NCBI RefSeq assembly: GCF_027579695.1
Contig: NC_083575.1
Coordinates: forward strand, 30,855,382 to 30,919,381
DNA: 64,000 nucleotides
From: Neoarius graeffei
Taxonomy: Eukaryota; Chordata; Actinopteri; Siluriformes; Ariidae
Direction of reading: 5' to 3'
Shown here: positions 21,301-29,077 of the stretch, piece by piece
Position numbering within the stretch: the first letter of the stretch is position 1
How the letters are laid out: each line of letters opens with the position of its first letter
Notes under the pieces: generated by a model
Databases searched by the model: none
Told to the model about the DNA's origin: nothing
The model's input: the letters and a program-made list of their open reading frames with translations, nothing else
Made by a program: the position numbers and the translations under genes

Positions 21301-23673
21301 GACGACACCAAACTGTTGCATTCTTCTTTTGTGATGCTTTACCAGCTTTGTTCCGCAGCTTCTTTAAGTTGTTTGTTTTGGGTGGTCTTTCCCTTCACGT
21401 GCCTATTCTGGAGGTGAAATGCATGCGAAATTGGGGTTATGGTCTGGTAATTGACTTGGCCAATCGGAATCCTTCCTCTGATGAAGTCCTTTGTTCTGCT
21501 GGCAGTGCGAGAGGGTCATTCTCTAGCTGAATGAAGTAGTTCCTCCCAATTATACTGGTTGCGTTTTTCTGAACATTGGCAGACAATGTTTCTGTCGACG
21601 TTTGAATTCATTAAAAATGATGTAATCAGAAAGATTAGTGAGTCTGTCGCAGAAGCAGCCATGCAAGCCCAAGCCATGACACTATCTCTAGCTTGACTGA
21701 TGAGCTCATATGTTTTGAATCAGGAACAGATCTTTTCCTTTGCCCTTTCCATCACTTTGATAGAGGTTAATCTTGGTTCCAGAACTTTTCTAACTCATCT
21801 CTGTATTTCTTTGTGAATTCCAGTCTGGTCTTCCGATTCTTACTGCTGATGATTGGCACGGGCTCTATATTTCTGCTCTCAAAGTCTACCCTGTCCTGTG
21901 GAGGTAGTTGGTGATGTCACTGACTGTTGTTTTTGGGTTTTTCTTCACTGTTCTCACAATGTTTCTCTCATCTACTGTCGTTTCCCTTGGCTGACCTGTT
22001 CCATGTCTGCTCATTAGTACACCAATGGTGTCTTTATTTTTTGGAACGTTTGGACTTGTTGTATTGGCTATACCCAATGCTCATGCAATGGCTCGAATTG
22101 GTTTCCCCTGCTTTTCTCCAAAAGACAGCTCTCTGGTCTTCAGGTTGGTTTATCCTTTTTAACAACAAATGGAGTCTTCACAGGTGAAACCCAGGGCTCA
22201 AACCTAGAGCAGATTGAGCTATTCGTTGTTTAAGCAAAAAAAAAAAAAATTACTTCAAACCCAAATGTCTTCAGTGTATTGGCAGAAAAAAAAGAATTGG
22301 CCTTGCTGTTCCTGTACTTTCAGAGGGGACTGTATATATGGCCAAAAGGTATGTAGACACCTGACCATATCGCACTCACATAGCAAATTTTTGTGCTTGT
22401 AAAACAACAGTGGAATGTGGCTGCAGAGATTTGCTCATTCAGCTAAAAACGTACACACACACACACAATTCAAAACAAAAAACGTTGACATTTCTGTGGG
22501 TGGAAACACCTTGTTAAGAGGTCAAAGGAAATGGCTGGAGCTCTCAGAGTTGAACTGGTTCAAGCTGCCAGAAATGATATAGTAACTCAAATAATCACTC
22601 TTTACAACTGTGGTGAACAGAAAAGTGTTGCAGCATGCACAAAACACTGAGCCCTTGGGTGCATGAGCTACAACAGCAGAAGATCACATTAGATTCCAGT
22701 CCTGTCAGCCAAGGACAGGAATCTAAGGTTACAGTGAACACAGGCTAACCCAATTTGGACAGTTGAATATTACCAACAAAAAAAAAAAAGTCATCAGGTC
22801 TTTTATCAGTCTTCAACTGTCCAGTTTTGGTGAGTCTGTGTCCATGATGGCCTCAGATACCTGTTCTTGGATGACAGGGGTGGGACCTGATGTGGTCTTC
22901 TGCTGTCGTAGCCTATCCACCTCAAGGTTTGATGTGCATTCTGAGATTCTTTTCTGCTTATCATGGTTGTAAAGAGTGCATATTTGTGTTGCTGTAGACC
23001 TTCTGCCATTTCAGACCAGTCTGTTAAGGCCCCTGTGATCTCGCTAATTAACAAGGCGTTTCAGCCTGGAGACCATCCACTTACAGAATGTTTTTTTTTT
23101 TTGTTGTTGTTTTTTTTTCTTTAATGCACCATTCTGTGTAAACTCTAGAGACCTGAAAATGCCAGCAGATCAGCAGTTTCTGAAATACTCAAACCACCCC
23201 ATCTGGTACCAACAACTATGCCACACAGTCACAAAGATCATAGCGTTTCTTCATTTTGATGTCTGATGTGAACGTTAACTGAAGCTGTTGACCTCTATCT
23301 GCATGATTTTTATGCATTATTCTGCTGCTACATGATTGGCTGATTAGATTATTGTATAAATGAGCGAGTGCACAGGTGTTCCTTTTAAAGTGGACAGTGA
23401 GGGTACACACAAACACTGTGTGAAAACTTGTAGTTTGTGACATGGGGGATTATTATGCTTAGGTAAATTGTGAGTAAATGGGTCATTTGTGAGCAACAAT
23501 ATTCAGATAACTTTGCTGACTTGTTTATTTTCAGTCTTACTTTCTCGTGTGATGGACACCATCTGTACACAACAAACAGTGAGGGCATAGTGATGGCTTG
23601 GTGTCGACGGGATCAGCAGCGCATGAAGCTGCCCATGTTCTACTCATTCTTGAGCACCTATGCTGCAGGCTGA
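4316..23673 (+). CDS. lyst: LYST (lysosomal trafficking regulator), C-terminal nine exons
   Basis: Nine exons: 4316-4546, 10294-10483, 11494-11630, 12042-12131, 12543-12682, 14264-14361, 20181-20337, 20714-20785 and 23535-23673. They join in phase with GT/AG borders into 417 residues ending FLSTYAAG and a stop. The product is the end of the BEACH domain ([13 protein letters not shown]) plus the WD40 repeats ([36 protein letters not shown]). LYST is a giant cytosolic scaffold that controls lysosome and lysosome-related organelle size; its loss causes Chediak-Higashi syndrome in humans. The order and wording match the vertebrate LYST C-terminus closely. The other 3,000 or more residues lie left of the window. 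Introns are heavily loaded with transposons, but the coding frame is undamaged. Confidence 0.95.
4547..5240. other. lyst intron, nothing recognised
   Basis: Intronic sequence with no exon, RNA or clear repeat signature. Confidence 0.5.
5241..5996 (-). mobile_element. Non-autonomous Tc1-like element with nested TTAA MITE
   Basis: Ends tatacactcatcagccacttt and the inverse aaagtgcaggtgaggtata. The interior matches the common fish Tc1-like family whose ends read 'cggccactttattaggtac', with the conserved 'gatcagcagtttctgaaatact' stretch near 5765. The transposase core is deleted. Confidence 0.75.
5264..5469. mobile_element. 206-bp piggyBac-like MITE with TTAA target
   Basis: Inverted ends cctcctagggctta and tgggccttaggagg are flanked on both sides by TTAA (5260-5263 and 5470-5473). 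TTAA targets with CCT-starting ends are typical of piggyBac-type MITEs. It sits inside the end of the 5241-5996 element, so it is younger. Confidence 0.75.
6036..6359 (+). mobile_element. tRNA-headed SINE, type 1
   Basis: The head gggcggcatggtggtgtagt, with B box gggttcgaacc, is tRNA-derived. The body ends ggagcagccaaaagaagatg. The flanks attaaatctaatc (6023-6035) and attaattctaatc (6360-6372) are a 13-bp target duplication with one mismatch. It shares its head with the type 2 SINEs below but has a different tail. Confidence 0.85.
7722..8385 (+). repeat. 3' end of another retroelement with internal tandem duplication
   Basis: It splits the LINE relic. It ends gaaaggcgctatataaattg followed by an ATT-rich tail, a common 3' end of fish LINEs and SINEs. 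About 110 bp starting ctgtgtggtggtgcttctgtg near 8008 is repeated at 8110. The open frames here come from this GC-rich duplication and are not genes. Confidence 0.55.
8499..8517. repeat. Poly-C tract
   Basis: About 17 consecutive C within the degenerate LINE. Confidence 0.9.
9318..9676 (+). mobile_element. tRNA-headed SINE, type 2, with 12-bp target duplication
   Basis: Starts gggcggcacggtggtgtagt; B-box-like gggtttgagcc; ends gctagagataatgagatgaga. Flanked by acattatcacca at 9306-9317 and 9677-9688. It shares sequence closely with the copies at 24866, 43101, 49290 and 56690, so the family was active fairly recently. Confidence 0.9.
9689..10293. other. lyst intron, nothing recognised
   Basis: AT-rich intron with a short poly-A; no exon or repeat signature that I recognise. 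Confidence 0.5.
10294..10483 (+). CDS. lyst: lyst exon: BEACH-WD40 linker
   Basis: Acceptor tttttcag and donor gtgggg; starts phase 0, ends one base into a codon. Encodes [19 protein letters not shown] through [20 protein letters not shown] to IYSKEQG. Highly similar to the vertebrate LYST segment. Confidence 0.95.
10690..11290 (+). mobile_element. Tc1-like relic
   Basis: Shows the left end (cagggccaattctgtttttt), the 'cctgatatttacatc' subterminal block shared with 21048-22330, and fragments of a transposase N-terminus (the 'atgaagaccagaga' start near 11060, 'ccattgcacaagcattggg', 'gacatcaccaacaacctcca'). No ORF survives. Confidence 0.65.
11494..11630 (+). CDS. lyst: lyst exon: WD40 region
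   Basis: Acceptor tttcttag, donor gtatga. Completes the split Gly codon, then [19 protein letters not shown] to [10 protein letters not shown]. Ends in phase 0. Confidence 0.95.
12042..12131 (+). CDS. lyst: lyst exon: WD40 region
   Basis: Acceptor ctctcag, donor gtaggt; 30 codons, phase 0 at both ends: [20 protein letters not shown] and on to ITAYNNRFV. Confidence 0.95.
12543..12682 (+). CDS. lyst: lyst exon: WD40 repeat
   Basis: Acceptor tttctag, donor gtttgt, which is weaker than a consensus gtaagt. Encodes [19 protein letters not shown], then [18 protein letters not shown]: a canonical WD40 GH...WD unit. Ends two bases into an Arg codon. Confidence 0.95.
12866..14190 (-). mobile_element. 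Tc1-like element
   Basis: The ends share an inverted repeat (gcatctcaaacagttagaat / attctaatttcttgaagtgtg) and subterminal inverted blocks with 'gccataatcatcaaaat'. A reverse-strand transposase relic lies inside. A solo end of the same family is found at 47040-47228. It fills the intron between two LYST WD40 exons. Confidence 0.75.
13140..13945 (-). pseudogene. Tc1-like transposase, degenerate
   Basis: Reverse frames read (start side) [21 protein letters not shown], then [20 protein letters not shown], which holds the first catalytic Asp of the DDE triad, and finally a C-terminal [19 protein letters not shown] near 13145-13215. Frames change at least three times and the second Asp and Glu motifs are blurred, so it cannot act. 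Confidence 0.7.
14168..14194. repeat. (GT)n microsatellite
   Basis: About nine GT units at the edge of the Tc1-like element. Confidence 0.85.
14264..14361 (+). CDS. lyst: lyst exon: WD40 repeat
   Basis: Acceptor cttgctag, donor gtgagt. Encodes [20 protein letters not shown] and [13 protein letters not shown]. The preceding 1.6 kb intron is almost filled by the Tc1-like element at 12866-14190. Confidence 0.95.
15084..15478 (+). mobile_element. Old tRNA-derived SINE relic
   Basis: A diverged SINE: 'gttttgcatgttccccctgtgtctgtgtcg', then a (GT)n(GA)n block at 15297-15346 and 'tgtgatggactgatgtcctgtccagggtg', which lines up with the central part of the type 2 SINEs. Confidence 0.55.
15297..15354. 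repeat. (GT)n(GA)n compound microsatellite
   Basis: Uninterrupted GT then GA runs, embedded in the SINE relic. Confidence 0.9.
15520..15772. repeat. Interspersed fish repeat fragment
   Basis: Contains 'cgaaaggcccaaaggggaatt' and 'ttaccagagttatggcctagttgcca', which I recall as a widespread fish repeat. It replaces the 5' terminal repeat of the Tc1-like element that follows. Class unclear. Confidence 0.4.
16907..16934. repeat. (CA)n microsatellite
   Basis: C-run followed by about ten CA units inside the hAT element. Confidence 0.85.
17192..18060 (-). pseudogene. hAT transposase (ZBED5/GTF2IRD2-like), internally deleted
   Basis: Starts at 18060 ([20 protein letters not shown]), has a stop shortly after, then the zinc finger [20 protein letters not shown] (C-x2-C, H-x4-H). 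Next come [20 protein letters not shown] and [19 protein letters not shown], the start of the catalytic domain. The frame then jumps straight to the hATC dimerisation motif [15 protein letters not shown] and [17 protein letters not shown]. Most of the DDE core is thus deleted near 17378-17406. A cut-and-paste transposase that normally acts in the nucleus; this copy is dead. Confidence 0.85.
18627..19153 (+). mobile_element. PIF/Harbinger-like MITE nested in the Tc1 transposase, 527 bp
   Basis: Near-perfect inverted ends (tggtgatgatacacggggca / tgccccgtgtatcatcacca). The 3-bp target duplication TAA lies at 18624-18626 and 19154-19156. Removing the insert and one TAA restores a readable transposase frame ([13 protein letters not shown]). 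TWA duplications are the mark of PIF/Harbinger. Confidence 0.85.
18842..18905 (+). pseudogene. First exon of a Myb/SANT-like protein inside the MITE
   Basis: ATG at 18842 in a CpG-rich context gives [20 protein letters not shown]. It ends at a consensus splice donor CCG|gtaagt. The W..EE...LI..Y pattern is the start of the Myb/SANT or MADF-like DNA-binding protein encoded by Harbinger elements alongside the transposase. No second exon is visible. Confidence 0.5.
19518..20180. other. lyst intron, nothing recognised
   Basis: AT-rich sequence with no recognisable exon or element. Confidence 0.5.
20181..20337 (+). CDS. lyst: lyst exon: WD40 repeat
   Basis: Acceptor atttgtag, donor gtgaga. Encodes [20 protein letters not shown], then [17 protein letters not shown] and [13 protein letters not shown]. 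The preceding intron (14362-20180) contains the triply nested Tc1/hAT/Harbinger block. Confidence 0.95.
20714..20785 (+). CDS. lyst: lyst exon: WD40 repeat
   Basis: Acceptor catcctaag, donor gtatgc; 72 bp. Encodes [20 protein letters not shown], then KPIV; the final split codon gives Ser with the next exon. Confidence 0.95.
21048..22330 (-). mobile_element. Tc1-like element with long inverted ends
   Basis: The end block gctatacactgaagacatttgg near 21066-21087 is repeated inverted at 22256-22285, and 'agaattggccttgctgttcctg' closes the right side. The reverse strand carries transposase remnants, including [20 protein letters not shown] (21886-22077), the second helix-turn-helix region. Related ends occur at 10690 and 59640. 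Confidence 0.75.
21886..22077 (-). pseudogene. Tc1-like transposase N-terminal fragment
   Basis: Frame with [20 protein letters not shown] and [14 protein letters not shown] matches the linker (GRPR-like AT hook) and second helix-turn-helix of Tc1-type DNA binding domains. The rest of the gene is scattered over other frames. No DDE core can be read. Confidence 0.65.
22340..23406. mobile_element. Fold-back Tc1-like element
   Basis: The left arm (about 22495-22770, plus sense: caccttgttaagaggtcaaa ... caatttggacagttgaatatt) and the right arm (22805-23406, minus sense, starting tcaactgtccagttttggtga) are inverted versions of the same transposase region of one Tc1-like family. No intact core remains. 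The first 150 bp (22340-22490) is part of a different Tc1-type end (tatggccaaaaggtatgtag). Confidence 0.65.
23535..23673 (+). CDS. lyst: lyst terminal coding exon with stop
   Basis: Acceptor attttcag. Encodes [43 protein letters not shown] and TGA at 23671-23673. The last residues are nearly identical to other vertebrate LYST proteins, which fixes the gene's end. Confidence 0.95.
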
Positions 23674-24713
23674 AAGAGTGGCAACTGCACTCTTTAACTG
23701 GTCTATAACCTTCAAAAACCTCTGGAAACCCCACTGCCTTAGCATGAGAAGAGGCCTGCATGCGTTAAAGACTTAAAGACCTATCCCTCAAGGCCCTCCT
23801 TTGGAGAGGACATTTGTGCAAAAGAGAATGCACTGTAAGAAGAGTGATATGTATCTATTGATGAAGATAGGAGAATGTATTTGTGGAAAATAATGAAAGT
23901 ATTGGACCATTGGTTCTTTCCTCATGCTCTTTACTATGGTTGTTTCTTTTTTGTCATGTATACGTCTTTTATTTGTTTTGTTTTTTGGTTGTTGCGGTTT
24001 TATTTGTAGTATGTTTCCACTCCTGTGTCATACTTTGTGTATTTGGTGGTGTTTTATTTTGTAATTTGACACTCCTCACAATCCTAGCTCTTTCTGAATA
24101 TCCAACATCGAAGAACCATTACCTTTGAAGCTAAAATAAATGTCTTTTTCCTAAAGCTCATATACTCTCACCAGCCGTACCAGCAGCCTTGGACTGTGTC
24201 TATGTCCAAGTTACTGGGTGAATCTACAGTTAACATACAGAGTTAATTATTTTTGCTGTGGTGCAGCAGAAAAATTAAAAGTAGAAGATGGGTACATGTG
24301 ATGGAAAAGTAGAGGGCAACTTTCAGGCACAGAAAGGATACCAGAGATGGTAATAGAGAAACATCGTGACAGCAAGATGTTGCAGTGAAATAACAATGGA
24401 GGAAATAAGCAGTCTGTTCCATTCATTCATTCATTGCAGGAAGAGTCCTTTTTGGGGATCGTGTAGTATCTAGACTGTTAAAGTTGGTGTGTTTTGATGG
24501 TGTGAAAATAACATAGCAAATGACATTAAATGATTGAAATGACCTTTCTCTTGACTCTTGAAAGAATTTTTGGAGCCATTTCTTAATAAAATTAGCACAA
24601 TTTTATTTTCTTATGAAGGGGCAAGTTGGTTGTTCTTTCTGTATTTTGTTCCCTCATTATGCTACCCTTGGACTGCATTTCTATGCCATTCCTGTACACA
24701 TTGTTAGAATAAA
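23674..24713 (+). other. lyst: lyst 3' UTR
   Basis: About 1 kb without transposon signatures follows the stop. AATAAA signals occur at 24135-24140, 24585-24590 and 24708-24713; the last sits just before the repeat block that begins near 24770. Which one is used cannot be told from sequence. Confidence 0.6.
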
Positions 24714-24769
24714 GGGGATAATTAATGCTGTTTATAATGCCTTTCAGTTTTTTGCTTGTTTATAGTATA

Positions 24770-26190
24770 TAAATATAAATACAACTGATGATTTGCAAAT
24801 CATGGAAACCCTATAATTAATTGAAAATAGTACAAAGACAACATCAAATGTTGAAACTGAGAAATCTTATTATCTCTAGCCGTTTTATCCTGTTCTGCAG
24901 GGTCACAGGCAAGCTGGAGCCTATCCCAGCTGACTACGGGCGAAAGGCGGGGTACACCCTGGACAAGTCGCCAGGTCATCACAGGGCTGACACATAGACA
25001 CAGACAACCATTCACACTCACATTCACACCTACGCTCAATTTAGAGTCACCAGTTAACCTAACCTGCATGTCTTTGGACTGTGGGGGAAACCGGAGCACC
25101 CGGAGGAAACCCACGCGGACACGGGGAGAACATGCAAACTCCGCACAGAAAGGCCTTCGCCGGCCGCGGGGCTCAAACCTGGACCTTCTTGCTGCGAGGT
25201 GACAGCGCTAACCACTACACCACTGTGCCGCCCACTGAGAAATATTTTTTTTAAAATATATATATGCTTTTTTAATTTGATGCAGTCGATATGTTTCAAA
25301 AAAAGTTGGGACAGGGGCATATTTACCACTGTGTTGCATCACCTCTTCTTTTAATAACACTCCCTAAAGATTTGGGAACTGAAGAGACCATTTGCTGCAG
25401 TTTTGAAAGTGAAATGTTGTCCCACTTTTGTCTGGTATAGGATTTCAGTTGCTAAACAGTTTGGGGTCTCCTTTGTCATATTTTTCATAATGGGCTAGTT
25501 CAGTGGGTGACAGTTCTGGACTGCAGGCAGGCCAGTTTAGCACCTGGATTCTTACTGCAGACCCATGCAGTTATAATACACGTAGAATGCAGTTTGGCAT
25601 TGTGTTGCTGAAATAAGTAAGGCCTTTACTGAAAAATATGTCTAGAAGGCAGCATGTTGTTCTAAAACCTGCGTATATCATTCGGCATTAATAATGCCTT
25701 CATAGATGTGCAAGCTACCCATGCCATCACAGATGCTGGCTTTTGAGCTGTGTGCTGATAACTAGCCAGATGGTCCCTCTTCTCTTTATCCCGGAGGATG
25801 CAGCATCCATGAGTTCCAAAAAGAATTTCAATTCATCAGACCACAGGAGAGTTTTCCACTTTGTCTCAGTCCACTGTAAATCAGTTCAGGCCTAAGAAAG
25901 GCAGCAGTGTTTCTAGATATTGTTTATATACGGTTTCTTCTTTACATGGTAGAATTTTGACTTGCATTAACTTGGGTACAGCAAAGAACTGTATTCATAG
26001 ATGGTGGGGTTTTGAAGTGTTCCTGAGCCCATGTAGTGATTTCTAGAGAATCATGTCTGTTTTTAATGCACTGCTGCCTGAGGGCCCACAGATCATGGGC
26101 ATCCAATATAGATTTTCAGCCTTGTCCTTTGTGTACAGAGTTTTCTCTGGATTCTTTGAATCTTTTAATGATATGATGTAGATGTGATCT
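24770..26190 (-). mobile_element. Tc1-like element, reverse, with nested SINE
   Basis: The left end is 'gatgatttgcaaatcatgga', then 'caaatgttgaaactgagaaat'. After the SINE, 'gtttcaaaaaaagttgggacag' continues the same family. The reverse strand then reads through decayed transposase ('tcatcagaccacaggagagtttt' is the WSDE region in reverse). The right end is lost near 26190. It starts right after the last lyst polyadenylation signal. Confidence 0.75.
24866..25233 (-). mobile_element. tRNA-headed SINE, type 2, nested in Tc1
   Basis: Full-length reverse copy flanked by a 10-bp duplication actgagaaat (24856-24865 and 25234-25243). Confidence 0.9.
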
Positions 26191-27260
26191 CCAACCTAGC
26201 TAGCTAAACTGAGATAGAGCAAGTTTTTGTTGTAATATTGTCGAGCTATATTTGCAAATACTAGCCAGCAAGCATACCCTGCTAGCATGTGTCTGCTCAA
26301 CTTTATCAAAGGAAGCTTCATGGGATTCTGCCTCAAGGACCTATCTTTTCCACCAGCAACTTCTCTGTGGTTGTGCCTCTTTTTTTTTTTTTTTTTTTGC
26401 TTTGACTTATCCATGTTTGACACTGTTAATTACAGATCTTAACAAAGAGCCCCAAGAGGGAGGTGTTTTGTAAGATGTGAATGGGCCACTGGGTCAGACC
26501 AGTGTTAGTCAAGAAACCAACCAATGGCCACTTTATGGCGGTTTATCTGCTTTATGGGCCAATATAAAATCCATCAGGCCCCAAAGATGCACTGGCCCAC
26601 TAGTTAAGTGCCTGATATGCCAGTCCAGCCTTGCCAAGCTGTGTGCACACTGAGCATAAAAAAACACTGAAAAGCAAAAGTAGCAAAAATAAAACACACC
26701 TTGTGTTTGAGTTGTCGCAAGCTTGCCTCCTATCTCCTCATTTCCCATGAACCAACATAGAAATTGAGGAAAATTCACCATCATGGAGTCCTCACCCCTT
26801 ATTGAAATCATCCAGACACTCACTCACTCATCCACCTAATGCAGCACCAAGCCCTCATTGCACTGTGTAGAGAGCAGGGCTTCTTCAATCCTAGGTGGAG
26901 GATCGACAGGTGCTCCAGAGCCTGGTCCATCAGGCGGGTACTCCAGCAGCAGCCCCAGTACCTAGCATACATTTCCTACCCGTTCAACCTGCCTCCTCTC
27001 CGTCCACAGCTGACACTCAACCATGTCCCTGCCACTACACTGTCATTACAAACAACTTCTCTACCAAGACATCTCCACAAAGTATTACATTTCAGTTATT
27101 GTGTTCAATACATTTCCCCTGTGTGTCATTCCACTTTATTGCACATAACTTTTATGTATTGGAAATCTTTTTCTGTGTAGTTTTGTGTTTATATCAGTAA
27201 TTAATTGATTGGGTTTTTTTGTGTAAATACCAGTAACTGTGGGGCTTTGTAAGAAAAGGC
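26191..27260. other. Intergenic, no identified feature
   Basis: Includes a T-run at 26380-26398 and open frames of 96-113 codons at 26533-27200 that I do not recognise. Their residue content looks like chance translation. Possibly old repeat sequence. Confidence 0.4.
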
Positions 27261-27608
27261 TCTGCCCCCTGCTGTGGCCTTCACTATTTGAGATACCAAA
27301 AAATAGCCTGCACATTTTGATCTAAGTAGGTGTGGTGTGTCATAAATGACCACAAGTTCCCTCAGGTACTGTGGCACAAGACCATTTAGTGCTTAATAGG
27401 TCAATAGTAAACTAATAGTAGTTTATAATCAATGCAAAATTTGATTGGGAGCTAATGCAGTGTGGATAAGAGGGTGATGTGGTCATAACTTCTGGTTTCA
27501 GTAAGAACTCTTGCTGCTGCATTCTGTGTTAACTGGAGCTTGTATATGCACCTACCAGAACATCCTCTACAAAGTTGCTCTTAGTAACCTCTGACTGCTG
27601 AAGGCATT
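27261..27608. repeat. Interspersed repeat, probably LINE 3' region
   Basis: Phrases such as 'tgattgggagctaatgcagtgtgg' and 'ctcttgctgctgcattctgtgtt' recur widely in fish as a LINE-derived non-coding end. Class not certain. Confidence 0.4.
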
Positions 27609-28109
27609 TACACACAATAATCTCTGAAGTTTACACAGAATTGTTGCGGGGGGCATCCTGTGAGTGGAGGGACTGCATGCTGAAACACCTTGTTGATGAG
27701 GGAGAACAGAGGAGAATGACCAGACTGGTCTGAGCTAACAAAGTCTATAGACCCTTTTCAGTCACGTGACCTTCGTAAACGCGACCGCCATTTTGGACAT
27801 GTAGTGGACTTCGACTCGAATCAGTTTGAATGCAAGGAAGGCGAAAAACATAAAAGAAAAAGGAGTGAGATGCAGAAAACACCTTCACTATCCAGCGACG
27901 TAGGGCATTTACAGGGCGAGCAGAGGGAGAGGGATTTGCAAAAATTGAGGTTAGCAGGCTTATAGAACGACGTTTACCTGCTTCCACCAGGATTGTTCAC
28001 TGACGTACGGAAGTACACGAAGCCCTCGTCTTTACCTGACTTCGGCCCACATGATCTGTGTACCTATGTCGTTAAAAACCCATCGCCATACACATACACG
28101 CCAACATCC

Positions 28110-28610
28110 GAGGTTCCGGAGCGCGCTCCGGCTTGCTCCAGGAGTGCTCCGGCCGAGGTTCCGGAGCACGCTCCGGCTTGCTCCAGGAGTGCTCTGGCCG
28201 AGGTTCCGGAGCGCGCTCCGGCTTGCTCCAGGAGTGCTCCGGCCGAGGTTCCGGAGCGCGCTCCGGCTTGCTCCAGGAGTGCTCCAGCCGAGGTTCCGGA
28301 GCGCGCTCCGGCTTGCTCCCCCTCAAATTAAGCAGCGCGCTCCGGCTTGCTCCGGAGCAAGCCGGAGCACGTTGCTTAATTTGAGGGGGAGCAAGCCGGA
28401 GCGCGCTGCTTAATTTGAGGGGGAGCAAGCCGGAGCGCGCTGCTTAATTTGAGGGGGAGCAAGCCGGACTGCACTTCTTAATTTGAGGGAAACCTCGGCC
28501 GGAGCGCGCTCCGGAACCTCGGCCGGAGCACTCCGGGAGCAAGCCGGAGTGCGCTGCTTAATTTGAGGGGGAGCAAGCCGGAGCGTGCTCCGGAACCTCG
28601 TACGTTGGCT
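28110..28610. repeat. GC-rich minisatellite arranged as a giant inverted repeat
   Basis: Five 45-bp units start gaggttccggagcgcgctcc at 28110, 28155, 28200, 28245 and 28290. After a perfect 28-bp palindrome centred at 28353/28354, roughly 35-bp units (gagcaagccggagcgcgctg plus cttaatttgaggg) run in the opposite sense to about 28610. Each unit itself contains the palindrome CCGGAGCGCGCTCCGG. Long open frames on both strands here are only translations of the repeat. Confidence 0.9.
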
Positions 28611-28913
28611 CCGGCAGCTATTTACACTGGATCCGGTGTAAATAGCTGCTGGATCATAATTACAGTAAACTAGTAAATACAGTAAAGGAAAAACTTGAGA
28701 CTGAAAGGTTTTAACAGTCATCCAAATGCCTGAACGTAAACATTGCTACAGTAACATATCAGCTACTTGTTGACATTAGCTAGTCAACAATAGCTACTAC
28801 AGAAGAACAAAGAGGTTACAATGGGTTATTTTAACCTATTTGGTTACACACTCACCGCCACAGAATGTTAACAGCAATGTAATGCCTTTTCTGGCTAATT
28901 TTATTCGTCTTAC

Positions 28914-29077
28914 CTCCAACAAAGTGGTCACTACACAAGCGTTGGTATGCCGAGGGCTGCCAATCTTTCCTGTTAATGGCCACTACCCATCTTCTCCGTC
29001 GGGATCCGATAAAATGATAAACCTTGCCTTGTTTGTTGATGGTTACTACATCCAGGTGCACAACAATATAGTGGCAT
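28914..29077 (-). pseudogene. THAP-domain exon, frameshifted
   Basis: ATG at 29077 gives MPLYCCAPGCSNHQQ (C-x4-C of the THAP zinc site). After a small deletion near LSFYRIP the frame shifts to RRRRWVVAINRKDWQPSAYQ and RLCSDHFVGG, the WxxA / C...DHF half of THAP. It ends at a consensus donor GGAG|gtaaga at 28914. Together these make a near-complete THAP DNA-binding domain. The remainder of the transposase is absent. Inactive because of the frameshift. Confidence 0.8.

Noticed and set aside
26533..27200. Open frames of 96-113 codons as host exons
   Set aside because: No recognisable domain or splice pattern, and two frames overlap on the same strand.
28051..28721. Long repeat-rich open frames on both strands (PERAPACSRSAPAE and similar)
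   Set aside because: They are translations of the 45-bp and 35-bp GC-rich minisatellite, in several frames at once; no start context or conserved domain.
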